The notes: generated by a model not told the origin, from the letters alone. Counted from the first letter of the stretch, positions 24,350-33,355 are shown. The stretch: 44,249 bases of DNA from an uncultured Roseburia sp. (GCA_947649645.1 CANSSP010000025.1:1-44249); one strand, 5' to 3'. Numbers and translations: made by a program.

Positions 24350-25561
24350 ATGAAAAAGAGGATGGCAATCGTGAGAATGATGCTTGCAGGCTGTATTTTA
24401 TTTGGCAGTATGGGGACGGTTTTAGTGGAGGCGTCGCGAAAGAGTGCGGAAAGTCTGCCGGTGGCCGGGGTTTCGGGAAGTCTGCTGGAGCTGGCAGACG
24501 CGGATCGTGTTGAAAAAAAAGCTGCGGATCATGCAGATGTCGCTTTTAATGAAGTTCCAAAGACCGCTTCCGAATATGAAGATATCGCGATCGCGCAGGT
24601 CAGTCATTACGTCAACGTGCGTTCAGAACCGAATACGGAAAGCGAGGTGCTCGGAAAGCTTTACAATAACTCTGCGGCCACGATTTTAGAGACGACGGAG
24701 AACGGCTGGTACCGGATCCGGTCCGGAAGTGTGGAGGGATATGTCAAGGCAGAGTATGTGGTTGCGGGAAATGAGGAGCTGGCGCGGTCGGTCAGTACCC
24801 GCTATGCAACAGTTACGACGATGACACTTTTTGTCAGAAAGGAGCCGACTACAGAAGCGAAGGTGCTTACAATGCTGCCGGAAGGCGATGATCTGGTGGT
24901 TCTGGACGAATCCAATGAAGGCTGGGTAAAAGTATCCACGGTGGAAGGAGATGGGTTTATTTCGCGTGATTTTGTGACGCTTTCGACGGAATATGTGGAG
25001 GCAGAGTCGAAAGAGGAAGAACAGGCACGTCTTGCGGCGGAAGAGGCAGAACGGCGTGCGGCAGCCGCCGCGGCGGAAGAGGCAAGGCGTGCCAGAGAGG
25101 CAAAGGAGGCAAGGCGCGCGGCTCCTTCCGGAAGGAGTCAGAATCGTGGAAGCGGCGGAAATACTGTCGGAAGCGCTTCTTCGGGAAGCTCTGCGGGGGC
25201 GTCTGATACAGGTTCTTCCAACGGACAGGCTGTTGTGGATTATGCGAAACAGTTTGTCGGCAACCCGTATGTGTATGGGGGGACGAGTCTGACGAACGGG
25301 GCGGACTGTTCCGGGTTTGTCATGAGTGTCTACGGAGCGTTTGGCATCAGCCTGCCCCGCAATTCGGCGGAACAGCGCAAGGCCGGATACGAGGTCAGCC
25401 TGTCTGAGGCGCGGCCTGGCGATATCGTCTGTTACAGCGGCCATGTCGGCATTTATGCAGGAAACAATACATTGCTGCACGCGAGCAACGAGCGGACAGG
25501 GATTACATATACATCCCCGGTGACATATCGCCCGGTGCTGTCGGTGCGGAGGATTTTTTAA
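24350..25561 (+). CDS. Secreted SH3b-SH3b-NlpC/P60 peptidoglycan endopeptidase
   Basis: This 403-residue exported cell-wall hydrolase has a signal peptide (MKKRMAIVRMMLAGCILFGS onward, likely cleaved after VEA). Two bacterial SH3 domains (about residues 80-145 and 150-215) begin with HYVNVRSEPN and MTLFVRKEPT patterns. An Ala/Glu/Arg-rich helical segment (about 220-260) and a Ser/Gly linker precede the C-terminal NlpC/P60 catalytic domain. The catalytic Cys is in GADCSGF (about 319), with His in SGHVGIY (about 364) and LLHAS (about 376). The enzyme would cut D-Glu to diamino-acid stem-peptide bonds. AGGGAGG precedes the ATG. It has its own promoter facing the chemoreceptor gene. Confidence 0.95.
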   Translation: MKKRMAIVRMMLAGCILFGSMGTVLVEASRKSAESLPVAGVSGSLLELADADRVEKKAADHADVAFNEVPKTASEYEDIAIAQVSHYVNVRSEPNTESEVLGKLYNNSAATILETTENGWYRIRSGSVEGYVKAEYVVAGNEELARSVSTRYATVTTMTLFVRKEPTTEAKVLTMLPEGDDLVVLDESNEGWVKVSTVEGDGFISRDFVTLSTEYVEAESKEEEQARLAAEEAERRAAAAAAEEARRAREAKEARRAAPSGRSQNRGSGGNTVGSASSGSSAGASDTGSSNGQAVVDYAKQFVGNPYVYGGTSLTNGADCSGFVMSVYGAFGISLPRNSAEQRKAGYEVSLSEARPGDIVCYSGHVGIYAGNNTLLHASNERTGITYTSPVTYRPVLSVRRIF

Positions 25562-25647
25562 GGCAGGTTCAGGTTCTTATTTCTAAAACCTTAAGATCTG
25601 TCTGTTAAAAAATGGTTCAAATGTCCCAAAACATACCAAATTAGAGA

Positions 25648-25676
25648 TTGACTTTTTTGTGTCAATATGCTAAATT
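25648..25676 (+). promoter_or_regulatory. Promoter of the secreted-protein gene
   Basis: TTGACT (25648-25653), 17 bp, TAAATT (25671-25676). TTGAC in the -35 is echoed by GTCAA (25661-25665), a small inverted repeat within the promoter. Confidence 0.65.
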
Positions 25677-25679
25677 GGA

Positions 25680-25707
25680 ATTGTTAAAGAGCTTCCACTT
25701 TAACAAT
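25680..25707 (+). repeat. 10-bp inverted repeat in the leader of the secreted-protein gene
   Basis: ATTGTTAAAG (25680-25689) and CTTTAACAAT (25698-25707) are exact reverse complements with an 8-nt centre, directly after the -10 box. It could be an operator or an RNA-stabilising 5' hairpin. Confidence 0.75.
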
Positions 25708-25734
25708 AAATTGTTTGGAAAGGGATGTGAGTTT

Positions 25735-26583
25735 ATGAAAGAGAACAGGAAGAGGTTGCTCAAGAGAATTGTAAGCTTTGCGCTTGCGATCGTCATGATG
25801 GCCGGCACATTTGCTGTGAGCGTGCCGGACGAGGTACAGGCTGCCGCGAAAGAGTTCAAGATGAAGAACAATAAGGCGACGGTAAAGATCTATGACAAAG
25901 AGAAAAATGCGGGCCTTAGCGATCAGGGAGAGATCGGTCTTCTCAATGGGAAAAAGGTTATCTGGATTAAGTACAAGGCTCCGAAGGACGGATATCTTAA
26001 GATATCGGCGTCTGAAAGTACAAAGGCCAGCTTTTCGGTCGGCGAATGGCAGCTGTGCAACAAGAGCAAAAGTGCACTCAGTCCGGTTACCATCTACAGA
26101 ACGGACAAGACAGACAGCTATTACAAAACAGATTATTTCGGTGTCAAAAAAGGCGCGACATATTATCTTGGAGTTCTTGCAGTTACCGGAGTAAAAATTA
26201 AGGCTCAGTTTACGGCATGCACGGACAAGAGCGGTACAAAGAAGGCAAAGGCGCTCAATCTGAAGCAGAAAGCAGAAGTGAAAGGCCTTGTAAAGGCTGG
26301 TACGACAGGTTCACACTGGTATAAGTTTACAACAACGAAGAATCAGCCTCTCAATATCACAATCAAGCCGTGGATGACAGGCGATCTTACAGTTAAAGTT
26401 ACCGGACCTGGCATCTATCCTTCAACAGCAACGGTTAAGAGCACAAACTGGGGTGAGTCCTATGTGATCCGTACAGTTGATGGTAACAGAAAACCTGTTG
26501 CTGTAAAGGCGGGTACATATTATGTAGAGATCAAGCCGAGTTCGAAGTCAAGCACCGGTATGTACAAGATTAAATGGAACTAA
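25735..26583 (+). CDS. Secreted protein with beta-rich PPC-like domains
   Basis: This 282-residue protein is exported by a clear signal peptide: KENRKRLLKR, a hydrophobic core (SFALAIVMMAGTFAVSV), and a cut site near VQAAA. The mature part is Lys/Thr-rich and beta-like, with two segments in the style of bacterial pre-peptidase C-terminal domains (GYLKISASESTKASFSVGE and HWYKFTTTKNQPLNITIKP), ending in GMYKIKWN. No catalytic motif or cell-wall anchor is visible. ATG 25735 follows AAAGGGATG; the longer frame from 25648 overlaps the promoter and is rejected. It is a monocistronic unit between a strong promoter with inverted repeats and a strong terminator. The function is unknown; adhesion or matrix use is possible. 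Confidence 0.8.
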   Translation: MKENRKRLLKRIVSFALAIVMMAGTFAVSVPDEVQAAAKEFKMKNNKATVKIYDKEKNAGLSDQGEIGLLNGKKVIWIKYKAPKDGYLKISASESTKASFSVGEWQLCNKSKSALSPVTIYRTDKTDSYYKTDYFGVKKGATYYLGVLAVTGVKIKAQFTACTDKSGTKKAKALNLKQKAEVKGLVKAGTTGSHWYKFTTTKNQPLNITIKPWMTGDLTVKVTGPGIYPSTATVKSTNWGESYVIRTVDGNRKPVAVKAGTYYVEIKPSSKSSTGMYKIKWN

Positions 26584-26611
26584 GCCGGATCCTGGAATGA
26601 ATTGAGAAATG

Positions 26612-26654
26612 ATATAGGTCAACAGACAGCGATGTCTGCTGGCCTATATTTTTT
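26612..26654 (+). terminator. Terminator of the secreted-protein gene
   Basis: A 17-position stem from ATATAGG (26612-26618) to CCTATAT (26643-26649), with one mismatch, one G-U pair and a GCGA tetraloop, is followed by a run of six T. Confidence 0.92.
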
Positions 26655-26693
26655 GTCCGAAGAAAATGGAGCCGTTTTTTGTACTGCAAAACT

Positions 26694-26721
26694 TTTCCAT
26701 GTCATGAAGTTGTGTTATACT
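26694..26721 (+). promoter_or_regulatory. Promoter upstream of the DUF255 gene
   Basis: TTTCCA (26694-26699), 16 bp, TATACT (26716-26721). The leader to the DUF255 start is over 200 nt and contains a possible 31-residue reading frame and a GTCCGC/GCGGAC pairing (26885-26914). Confidence 0.5.
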
Positions 26722-26753
26722 GACGGCAGGATGTGGGCCGCAGAGAGGAGGCC

Positions 26754-26849
26754 GTGCAGTCAAAAAAAGATACGTGGATATTTTATTTCAGGTGCACAGA
26801 TGAATCGGGGGTGAAATGGTGGAAATTTTTCTGCTTTTTCATAATTTAG
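26754..26849 (+). CDS. Possible 31-residue leader peptide
   Basis: A GTG start with GAGGAGG four bases upstream begins MQSKKDTWIFYFRC and continues to WWKFFCFFII. The aromatic and hydrophobic end would suit a tiny membrane peptide. There is no homology to lean on; the case is only a ribosome binding site plus a promoter just upstream. It may equally be chance. Confidence 0.25.
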   Translation: MQSKKDTWIFYFRCTDESGVKWWKFFCFFII

Positions 26850-26958
26850 TCTGAAATGTACATGATATCAGAGAAAGTTCTGGCGTCCGCGAGCCTTTTT
26901 ACCGGGAAGCGGACAGTCGGAACAGTAAAATTATGGAAATCCGGAGAGTGAGAAAGAA

Positions 26959-28974
26959 ATGAATCATTTAATACATGAAAAATCCCCTTATCTGCTGCAG
27001 CATGCCGGGAATCCGGTGGACTGGTATCCATGGGGGACGGAAGCATTTCAAAGAGCGGCCAGAGAAGATAAACCGGTGTTTTTAAGTATCGGTTATTCCA
27101 CCTGTCACTGGTGCCACGTCATGGCACATGAATCTTTTGAGGATCCCGGGGTGGCGGAGTTGTTAAACAGCAATTTTATTTCTGTCAAAGCAGACCGTGA
27201 GGAGCGGCCGGATATTGATGCGGTTTACATGGCGGTCTGCCAGGCTGTGACAGGTTCCGGAGGGTGGCCGCTTACAGCGGTATTAACGCCGGAACAGGAG
27301 CCGTTTTTTGTCGGGACTTATTTTCCGAAAGATGCCAGATATGGACAGCCCGGCCTCCTTACTTTGTTAAAGGAGATTTCCAGATTGTGGAAGGAGCAGA
27401 GATCCAGGGTATTGTCTGCCGGCAGACAGATGCGGGAGGCGCTGACGGCGTCGGAAATATTATCTGCGGCCGACCGGTCTGGGTCAGAAAGTATGGAGCG
27501 TCTGTTTTCGCGGGCAGTGGAATTGTTCTGGCGAAATTACGACGGCAGATACGGGGGGTTTGGAAGTGCGCCGAAATTTCCGACGCCGCATAATTTTTTC
27601 TTTTTGCTGCGCTATGCAGATATGCGGCAGGATAAGAGGGCGGAAGAAATGGTGGTGTGTACTCTGCGCGCTTTAGCCTGCGGCGGAATTTCTGACCAGA
27701 TCGGCGGTGGTTTTTCACGTTATTCGACGGACGGGAAATGGCTGATTCCGCATTTTGAAAAGATGCTCTATGACAATGCGCTGCTCCTGGCTGCTTACCT
27801 TGAAGCGTATCAGGCCACGGGAGATATCTTATTTCGGGACACTGCGGAACGCACCCTGGATTATGTCCTGCGTGAGCTGACCGGACCGGAGGGAGGCTTT
27901 TTCTGTGGCCAGGATGCCGACAGTGACGGTGTGGAAGGAAAATACTATTCTTTTACACCGGAGGAGATCTGTGCCGTGCTGGGGGAGGATGCAGGGCGTA
28001 GATTCTGTTTCGACTATGACATTACTCCCGCGGGAAATTTTGAGGGGAAATCGGTTCCGAACCGTGTCGGTTGTGATGGTATTCCACAGAGATGGAGAGA
28101 GGACGGAAGTCTTCTGAAGCTATGCGAATATCGGAAATCGCGTACCACGCTGCATCTGGACGATAAAGTAATTCTTTCCTGGAATGCGTGGATGATTTAT
28201 GCGCTTGCGAAAGCGTCCTGTGTCCTGGGAGAAAGAAAATATCTTGACGCTGCGCGCCGCGCACATGATTTTATTGCTGCAAATATGACGGGTGAAAAGG
28301 GGAGACTTTTTCGGCGCTGGCGTGACGGGGAGTCCGCCCATATGGGAAATCTGGATGATTACGCAGTCTATGGACTTGCCCTGCTTGAACTTTACCGGAC
28401 GACATATGAGCCGCGTTTTCTGACAGAGGCTTGTGAGCGGGCTGAGCAGATCGTATCTTTTTTTGAAGATAAGGAAAAAGGGGGATTTTATCTGACGGCC
28501 GTGGATGCGGAGGTATTGATCGCCCGCGTTAAGGAAACGTATGACGGGGCGCTTCCGTCCGGGAATGCAGTTGCGGCTCTCCTGTTTGGGCGGCTCGCAA
28601 AATATACCGGGGATATCCGCTGGCAGGAGTGTTCTGACCGCCAGAACCGCTATCTCGCCAGCGTCGTAAGGGACTATCCCTGTGGACACAGCCTGGGACT
28701 GGTTGCGCTGATGGAGGGAGTGTATCCCTCAAAAGAACTGGTGTGCGCAGGGGGAAAAGGGGAGATGTTTTCCTCTCTTTTGAAATATCTGCAAAGTCAT
28801 CCGGCATTTTTCCTCTATCCGCTGGTGAAGAAGAAGGAAAATGAAAAAGAGCTGGCAGAGGCGGCGCCGTTTACCGAGAGCTATCCGATTCCGGAAAACG
28901 GCATAATGTATTATCTTTGTACGGAGGGCGTGTGTGCGCCGCCGGAGCCGGATTTTGAACGACTTGATCTGTGA
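26959..28974 (+). CDS. DUF255 thioredoxin-domain protein (YyaL/SSP411 type)
   Basis: The 671-residue cytosolic protein belongs to the widespread YyaL/spermatogenesis-associated-protein-20 family. The N-terminal 160 residues form a thioredoxin-like domain that starts [20 protein letters not shown] and contains [16 protein letters not shown] with a CxxC. The remainder resembles an (alpha/alpha)6 barrel of the glycosidase/epimerase superfamily, with [20 protein letters not shown] and [16 protein letters not shown] as typical segments. The biochemical role is not settled. GGAGAGTGAG precedes the ATG. aroA follows about 110 bp later on the same strand. Confidence 0.93.
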   Translation: MNHLIHEKSPYLLQHAGNPVDWYPWGTEAFQRAAREDKPVFLSIGYSTCHWCHVMAHESFEDPGVAELLNSNFISVKADREERPDIDAVYMAVCQAVTGSGGWPLTAVLTPEQEPFFVGTYFPKDARYGQPGLLTLLKEISRLWKEQRSRVLSAGRQMREALTASEILSAADRSGSESMERLFSRAVELFWRNYDGRYGGFGSAPKFPTPHNFFFLLRYADMRQDKRAEEMVVCTLRALACGGISDQIGGGFSRYSTDGKWLIPHFEKMLYDNALLLAAYLEAYQATGDILFRDTAERTLDYVLRELTGPEGGFFCGQDADSDGVEGKYYSFTPEEICAVLGEDAGRRFCFDYDITPAGNFEGKSVPNRVGCDGIPQRWREDGSLLKLCEYRKSRTTLHLDDKVILSWNAWMIYALAKASCVLGERKYLDAARRAHDFIAANMTGEKGRLFRRWRDGESAHMGNLDDYAVYGLALLELYRTTYEPRFLTEACERAEQIVSFFEDKEKGGFYLTAVDAEVLIARVKETYDGALPSGNAVAALLFGRLAKYTGDIRWQECSDRQNRYLASVVRDYPCGHSLGLVALMEGVYPSKELVCAGGKGEMFSSLLKYLQSHPAFFLYPLVKKKENEKELAEAAPFTESYPIPENGIMYYLCTEGVCAPPEPDFERLDL

Positions 28975-29085
28975 TGTGGAGAAATTTTTGTGGAAAATGT
29001 TCCGGCGCAAGTCTGAAGCACAGAGCCGGATCTGACATACGGCTCGAAGGCTCGTTTGCAAAATGTGCTGGCATGGAGGGAGAAT

Positions 29086-30396
29086 ATGAGCGAACAATTT
29101 ATGGTAAAAAAGTTGAAAAATCCAGTGGACTGGACCGTGGAAGTGCCAGGGTCAAAGAGTATGACAAACAGGGCGCTTCTTCTGGCGGCTCTGTCAGAGG
29201 ATACGGTGTCACTGGACGGCGTTCTTTTTTCGGAGGATTCCCGTCATTTTCTTTCCGCGCTGCAGACACTTGGGTTTGTCGTGGAGGTAAATGAGGCGAA
29301 ACGATGTGTCCGTGTGACAGGGTGCGGCGGCGTGATTCCCAGAAAAGAGGCTGAGATCAATGTGGGAAGCGCCGGAACAGCGGCACGGTTTCTGACGGCA
29401 ATGCTTGGTTTTTCTGACGGTGTCTATACAATTCAGGCGTCGGAACAGATGAAAAAACGGCCGATGGCTCCGTTGTTTGTATTGTTAAAGGAAGCGGGAG
29501 CAGAGATAGAGTATCTGGAAAAAGAAAACTGCCTCCCGGTCCGTCTGCGTGGATGCGCACATCGGACCAAGGAGAGAAAAGAACCGCTTGTGCTTGCGCT
29601 GGATATCAGTCAGAGCACGCAGTTTTTAAGCGCTCTGCTCCTGATCTCGCCGATGATAAAACAGGGACTTTGCATTCATATCACCAGTGAAAAGACAGAT
29701 GGTTCTTATATCCGCATTACCAGAAAAATGATGGAAGCCTTCGGTGCAGAGTCTGTATTCCGCGGATGCAGTTACGAGGTTCCTCCGAAGACATTCTATC
29801 ACAAAGATCATTATACGATCGAGCCCGATATGTCCGCTGCCTGTTATTTTTATGCGGCGGCGGCAGTGACAGGAGGCCGCGCGCTGGTAAAGAGAGTACA
29901 TATGGATAATACACAGGGTGATCTGAAATTTCTGGATGTTTTAGAACGGATGGGCTGTGTGGTCAGCGAGGCGGACGACGGCATCGTGGTCAGCGGACCG
30001 GAAACAGGAAGCCTTCGTGGAATTACGGCAGATATGAATGATTTTTCTGATCAGGCGCTGACGCTGGCCGCGATCGCTCCGTTTGCCACGGAAAAAGTCC
30101 GGATTGAGCGGATCGGCCATATCCGTCTGCAGGAATCAGACCGGATTCATGCGATCACAGCGGAGCTTTCGCGCCTGGGAATCCAATGTGACGAGGAAGC
30201 AGAGGCAGTGACGATTTATCCGGGGACGCCGCATGGAGGAGTCGTTCTTACATATGACGATCACAGGGTTGCAATGGCGTTTTCACTGATCGGCCTTAAG
30301 ACAGACGGTATCCTGATTGATAATCCGGGATGCTGCAGGAAGACGTTTGAGGATTATTTCTCGATTCTTGCGCGGCTGACATCTGCGGATTGCTGA
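29086..30396 (+). CDS. aroA: 3-phosphoshikimate 1-carboxyvinyltransferase (EPSP synthase)
   Basis: EPSP synthase joins shikimate-3-phosphate and phosphoenolpyruvate, the sixth step of the shikimate pathway to aromatic amino acids. The 436-residue protein has the two-domain family layout. VPGSKSMTNRALLLAAL is the shikimate/PEP-binding start, GSAGTAARFLTAM and KKRPMAPL line the PEP site, LQESDRIHAI carries the catalytic-loop Arg, and DDHRVAMAFSL is near the C terminus. ATG 29086 has GGAGGG five bases upstream; a frame from 29056 is longer but less well placed. No other aro genes are next to it, which is unusual. Read-through from the DUF255 gene is likely. Confidence 0.96.
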   Translation: MSEQFMVKKLKNPVDWTVEVPGSKSMTNRALLLAALSEDTVSLDGVLFSEDSRHFLSALQTLGFVVEVNEAKRCVRVTGCGGVIPRKEAEINVGSAGTAARFLTAMLGFSDGVYTIQASEQMKKRPMAPLFVLLKEAGAEIEYLEKENCLPVRLRGCAHRTKERKEPLVLALDISQSTQFLSALLLISPMIKQGLCIHITSEKTDGSYIRITRKMMEAFGAESVFRGCSYEVPPKTFYHKDHYTIEPDMSAACYFYAAAAVTGGRALVKRVHMDNTQGDLKFLDVLERMGCVVSEADDGIVVSGPETGSLRGITADMNDFSDQALTLAAIAPFATEKVRIERIGHIRLQESDRIHAITAELSRLGIQCDEEAEAVTIYPGTPHGGVVLTYDDHRVAMAFSLIGLKTDGILIDNPGCCRKTFEDYFSILARLTSADC

Positions 30397-30438
30397 GAAT
30401 GTATCACCGGTATGACTGTAAGAAATATATTTCTATGC

Positions 30439-30465
30439 ACCGATCGGGATTTTAGAACATAAATT
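30439..30465 (+). promoter_or_regulatory. Candidate sporulation promoter of cotJABC
   Basis: AC (30439-30440), 17 bp, CATAAATT (30458-30465) fits the -10 pattern CATAnnnT of mother-cell sigma factors; B. subtilis cotJ is SigE-controlled. It lies 31 bp before cotJA. Confidence 0.4.
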
Positions 30466-30495
30466 ATAGTGGAATAAAATTCTGGAAGGAAAGTA

Positions 30496-30711
30496 ATGAT
30501 GAGAAATTACAGGATGCCGGGTATGGTGGAAAAACCATGTGGCTGCAGTGGTGATAATCGTTATATGGACCGCGAGTTTGTACCTGCAATGGCATACGTG
30601 CCCTGGCAATACTTTACAACGGTATATGAACCGGATAAAGCATTGGAAATCGGGACAATTTTTCCGGAGCTTGACAAACCGTTTCTGGGAAGGGGGGCCG
30701 GCAGAAGATGA
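30496..30711 (+). CDS. cotJA: Spore coat-associated protein CotJA
   Basis: CotJA is a small inner spore-coat component needed for CotJC deposition. The 71-residue protein has the family's central FVPAMAYVPWQYFTTVYEPD and ends LDKPFLGRG. The N terminus contains CGCSGD. GGAAGGAAAG precedes the ATG; a second ATG follows immediately. Its stop overlaps the cotJB start as ATGA, so the three cotJ genes form a compact operon. Confidence 0.92.
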   Translation: MMRNYRMPGMVEKPCGCSGDNRYMDREFVPAMAYVPWQYFTTVYEPDKALEIGTIFPELDKPFLGRGAGRR

Positions 30712-30977
30712 TGACGGTAAATCAGATGAATCAGGCGCAGCTTCTTCACTGGATTGATATGGTCAGTTTCGCGGTTGTGGATATTACCGAGTATCTGGAT
30801 ACGCACCCGCAGGATGAGGAAGCGCTGAAATATTTTGATCACTATATTGACCTGCGCAGGAGCGCAATGCGGGCGTATGCAGATAAATATGGGCCGCTCA
30901 CCATTGACACGGCCAATCCGGAGAATTACTGGACCTGGTCGGCGCAGCCGCTGCCGTGGGAAGGAGGGAACTGCTGA
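30708..30977 (+). CDS. cotJB: Spore coat protein CotJB
   Basis: The 89-residue protein matches CotJB: LLHWIDMVSFAVVDITEYLD, the DEEALKYFDHY helix and a Pro/Trp-rich end (YWTWSAQPLPWEGG). AGGGGGG lies upstream. Its stop shares a base with the cotJC start (TGATG), so the proteins are probably made in fixed proportion and assemble together in the coat. No enzymatic motif is seen. Confidence 0.92.
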   Translation: MMTVNQMNQAQLLHWIDMVSFAVVDITEYLDTHPQDEEALKYFDHYIDLRRSAMRAYADKYGPLTIDTANPENYWTWSAQPLPWEGGNC

Positions 30978-31528
30978 TGTGGAATTATGAGAGAAGACTG
31001 CAGTATCCGGTGAATATAACGAGGCCAAATGCTAAGATTGCCAAGATAATTATGACACAGTATGGCGGTCCGGATGGCGAGATTTCAGCGTCAATGCGTT
31101 ATCTTTCACAGCGGTACAGTATGCCATACCGTAAGGTGGCCGGACTTCTGACGGATATCGGAACGGAGGAACTGGCTCACATGGAGATGATTGCCGCAAT
31201 TGTCCGTCAGCTCACAAAGGGGCTGAGTGCAGATGAACTTGAGGCAGCGGGATTTGCACCCTATTATGTTGACCATACGGCGGGCATCTGGCCGCAGGCC
31301 GCGGGAGGAATACCGTTTAATGCGTGTGAATTTCAGTCCAAGGGGGATGCGATCACAGATCTGTTTGAAGATATGGCGGCAGAGCAGAAGGCGAGAGTTA
31401 CCTATGATAATATTCTGCGTCTTGTGAAAGATCCCGAAGTGTGTGATCCGATTCGGTTCCTCCGTCAGAGGGAGATTGTTCATTTTCAGCGCTTCGGTGA
31501 AGCAGACCGGGAAGATTGCAGTAAATAA
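30977..31528 (+). CDS. cotJC: Spore coat protein CotJC, manganese-catalase family
   Basis: CotJC is related to dimanganese catalases and lies in the spore coat, where it may remove peroxide. The 183-residue protein starts WNYERRLQYPVNI and has the metal-ligand pattern GTEELAHMEMI (Glu and His) and a second set in EDMAAEQKARVTYDNI. It also contains HTAGIWPQAAGG, typical of the family. The ATG at 30977 overlaps the cotJB stop and follows GGAGGG. An in-frame GTG at 30956 is not needed. No clear terminator follows, and sequence character changes soon after. Confidence 0.95.
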   Translation: MWNYERRLQYPVNITRPNAKIAKIIMTQYGGPDGEISASMRYLSQRYSMPYRKVAGLLTDIGTEELAHMEMIAAIVRQLTKGLSADELEAAGFAPYYVDHTAGIWPQAAGGIPFNACEFQSKGDAITDLFEDMAAEQKARVTYDNILRLVKDPEVCDPIRFLRQREIVHFQRFGEADREDCSK

Positions 31529-31660
31529 AAATGTACAAAATACAAGCACTAAGACATATACCCCCACGCCCCTCAAAGCTGTGGACTTGGGTTTTCGCAC
31601 CAAAAGAAAGGACAGGTTATTACAATGGTTATACAGTGCCATTTTCTGGTATTTTTAGTT

Positions 31661-31981
31661 TCAGCCGTTTTTGTGTTTGTATTCTGTTCCCCACGCCACC
31701 ATAGCGTCCAAAATAGGTTTTAGACTATATCCAGTTTCTGATAAAGTATATTCTACCCGTGGCGGTACTTCCGGATATACTTTTCGGATAAGTAACCCGC
31801 TATCTTCCATTGAGCGCAAGTTTGCAGTTAAAACTTTTTGAGATATATTTCCAACGGATTTTTTTATTTCTCCAAATCGTTTTGTACCATCTAACAAATC
31901 ACGGATAATTAACACTTTCCAACGGTTACTGATAAGCATTAAAGTAGTTTCCACCGGACAGGCAGGTAAATTTTTTTCCAT
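31661..31981 (-). CDS. HxlR-family winged-helix regulator
   Basis: This 106-residue DNA-binding protein regulates an adjacent, divergent gene in many bacteria. The HxlR core is clear: CPVETTLMLISNRWKVLIIR, GTKRFGEIKKSVGNISQKVL (recognition helix), LIRKVYPEVPPRVEYTLSETG and MVAWGTEYK. ATG 31981 follows GGGGGT; another ATG at 31993 has a weaker site. Family members often sense reactive electrophiles or redox change through the N-terminal Cys, here in PACPVE. The divergent target is a decayed oxidoreductase gene, so the regulator may now have no local target. It opens the A+T-rich stretch. Confidence 0.93.
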   Translation of the reverse strand: MEKNLPACPVETTLMLISNRWKVLIIRDLLDGTKRFGEIKKSVGNISQKVLTANLRSMEDSGLLIRKVYPEVPPRVEYTLSETGYSLKPILDAMVAWGTEYKHKNG

Positions 31982-32043
31982 GAAAACCCCCATTTCTTCA
32001 CAATTGTTTCTTTTTGGTAACTATGGCACAATAAAGTGCTTAC

Positions 32044-32072
32044 TTTACGTTTTCTCTTTATGGCTATATTAT
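32044..32072 (+). promoter_or_regulatory. Promoter of the decayed oxidoreductase gene
   Basis: TTTACG (32044-32049), 17 bp, TATTAT (32067-32072). GGTAACTATGG (about 32019-32029) and TTACTTTACG (about 32040-32049) may be HxlR half-sites between the divergent genes. Confidence 0.45.
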
Positions 32073-32121
32073 AGTCTTGCAGGCGGGAAAAAAACAAGCC
32101 ACAAAAAATATAGTCGAATGC

Positions 32122-32524
32122 AGGAGGACAAAACTATACATTTTTGCGACCTTTTAAGCGGCAGGGAAACAAGACTTCTTGTTTTCGGCGGCGCGGGCAG
32201 CCTGTATGTGAACCCGGAGCATACCGTACAGGTCATGGACGGGGCAGACTTCCCGGAAATGTCTGGGCCGCTTGCTTTTAACATGGCAAGGCGCTTGACG
32301 AACTCCGGACCAGAACCGATGTAAAATGGACGTATATCAGCCCGGCCGGAGATTTTCAGGCAGACGGAGCAAAGACCGGGAAATATATTTTGGGCGGCGA
32401 AGAACTGCTATTGAACTCTAAGGGAGAAAGTGTGATCAGCTGCGCCGACTATGCGGCTGCTATGGTTGATGAAGCGTTATACGGAAACTACGTTCGGCAG
32501 AGAATTTCAGTCGTAGCAGAATAA
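32122..32524 (+). pseudogene. Broken NAD(P)-dependent oxidoreductase (NmrA/YwnB-like)
   Basis: The ribosome binding site AGGAGG (32122-32127) remains, but the start codon and roughly the first 100 codons are gone. From about 32138 the frame reads CDLLSGRETRLLVFGGAGSL, then NPEHTVQVMDGADFPE and AFNMAR. A one-base loss near 32288-32292 (AAGG where AAGGG is expected) shifts the frame. The next frame continues ALDELRTRTDVKWTYISPAG to ISVVAE and a stop at 32522-32524. The pieces line up as the C-terminal half of an NAD(P)H-binding oxidoreductase often paired with HxlR regulators. Both an internal deletion and a frameshift are present, so it is non-functional. Confidence 0.8.
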
Positions 32525-32581
32525 ACGGTTGAGTCTTGCGTCTGTCACGCAAAAATAAAACAGAATAGAAAGGAGTACGCT

Positions 32582-33355
32582 ATGACACAGACAGAAAGGC
32601 TTACTTTTCTGATAAACTATCTTCAAAGTGAAAATAACGAATTAAAATCAATAGATATTCCTGCACAGGACACAGCAAGGAAACGTCTGTTACGTTCCCT
32701 TATGAACATACGGCCGCCAAAAACAGTTTCAAAAGAATTTTTGGACGTGCAGGACGCATATTTACAGGAAGAATGTGCGGAAAAAGGTATTGTCTCATTA
32801 TCGGATATTCCATTGGTACGACCGGGAATTTATTTATGGCAGGGCGATATTACCCGTCTGTCTGTAGACGCTATCGTAAATGCGGCTAACAGTGCCTTGT
32901 CAGGCTGCTTCGTTCCCTGTCACGGGTGTATAGACAATGCGATACATTCTGCCGCAGGCGTAGGGCTTCGTCTGGAATGTTCCCGTATCATGGAAAAGCA
33001 AAAAACAGAAGAACCTACGGGAAAAGCAAAAATCACAAAAGCCTATAATCTTCCATGCCGTTACGTTCTTCACACGGTCGGTCCGATTATTCACGGGGCA
33101 GTTACCGTGAAAGACCAGAACCTGTTGTCAGACTGTTACCGTTCCTGTCTGGAACTTGCCGCGGCCTGTCATTTGAAAAGCATCGCCTTTTGCTGTATCT
33201 CTACGGGAGAGTTTCATTTTCCCAATGAAAAAGCTGCCGAAATAGCAATACAGACGGTACAGGACTATCAAAAGGAAAATCAAAACAGTCTGGAGGTGGT
33301 TTTTAATGTATTCAAAGACAGCGACTACAAAATCTATAAGCAGTTATTGGGATAA
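32582..33355 (+). CDS. Macrodomain protein, ADP-ribose hydrolase of the zinc-dependent SirTM-linked type
   Basis: This 257-residue protein likely removes ADP-ribose from proteins modified by the sirtuin encoded next to it. Residues 1-90 are helical. The macrodomain starts near IYLWQGDITRLSVDAIVNAA, the ADP-ribose loop. The segment GCFVPCHGCIDNAIHSAAG holds the Cys/His set of zinc-containing macrodomains. YVLHTVGPI and CCISTGEFHFP are the remaining core segments. AAAGGAG precedes the ATG, and an inverted repeat (TTGCGT/ACGCAA, 32535-32551) lies in the short upstream gap. The end overlaps the sirtuin gene by 50 bp. Confidence 0.93.
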   Translation: MTQTERLTFLINYLQSENNELKSIDIPAQDTARKRLLRSLMNIRPPKTVSKEFLDVQDAYLQEECAEKGIVSLSDIPLVRPGIYLWQGDITRLSVDAIVNAANSALSGCFVPCHGCIDNAIHSAAGVGLRLECSRIMEKQKTEEPTGKAKITKAYNLPCRYVLHTVGPIIHGAVTVKDQNLLSDCYRSCLELAAACHLKSIAFCCISTGEFHFPNEKAAEIAIQTVQDYQKENQNSLEVVFNVFKDSDYKIYKQLLG

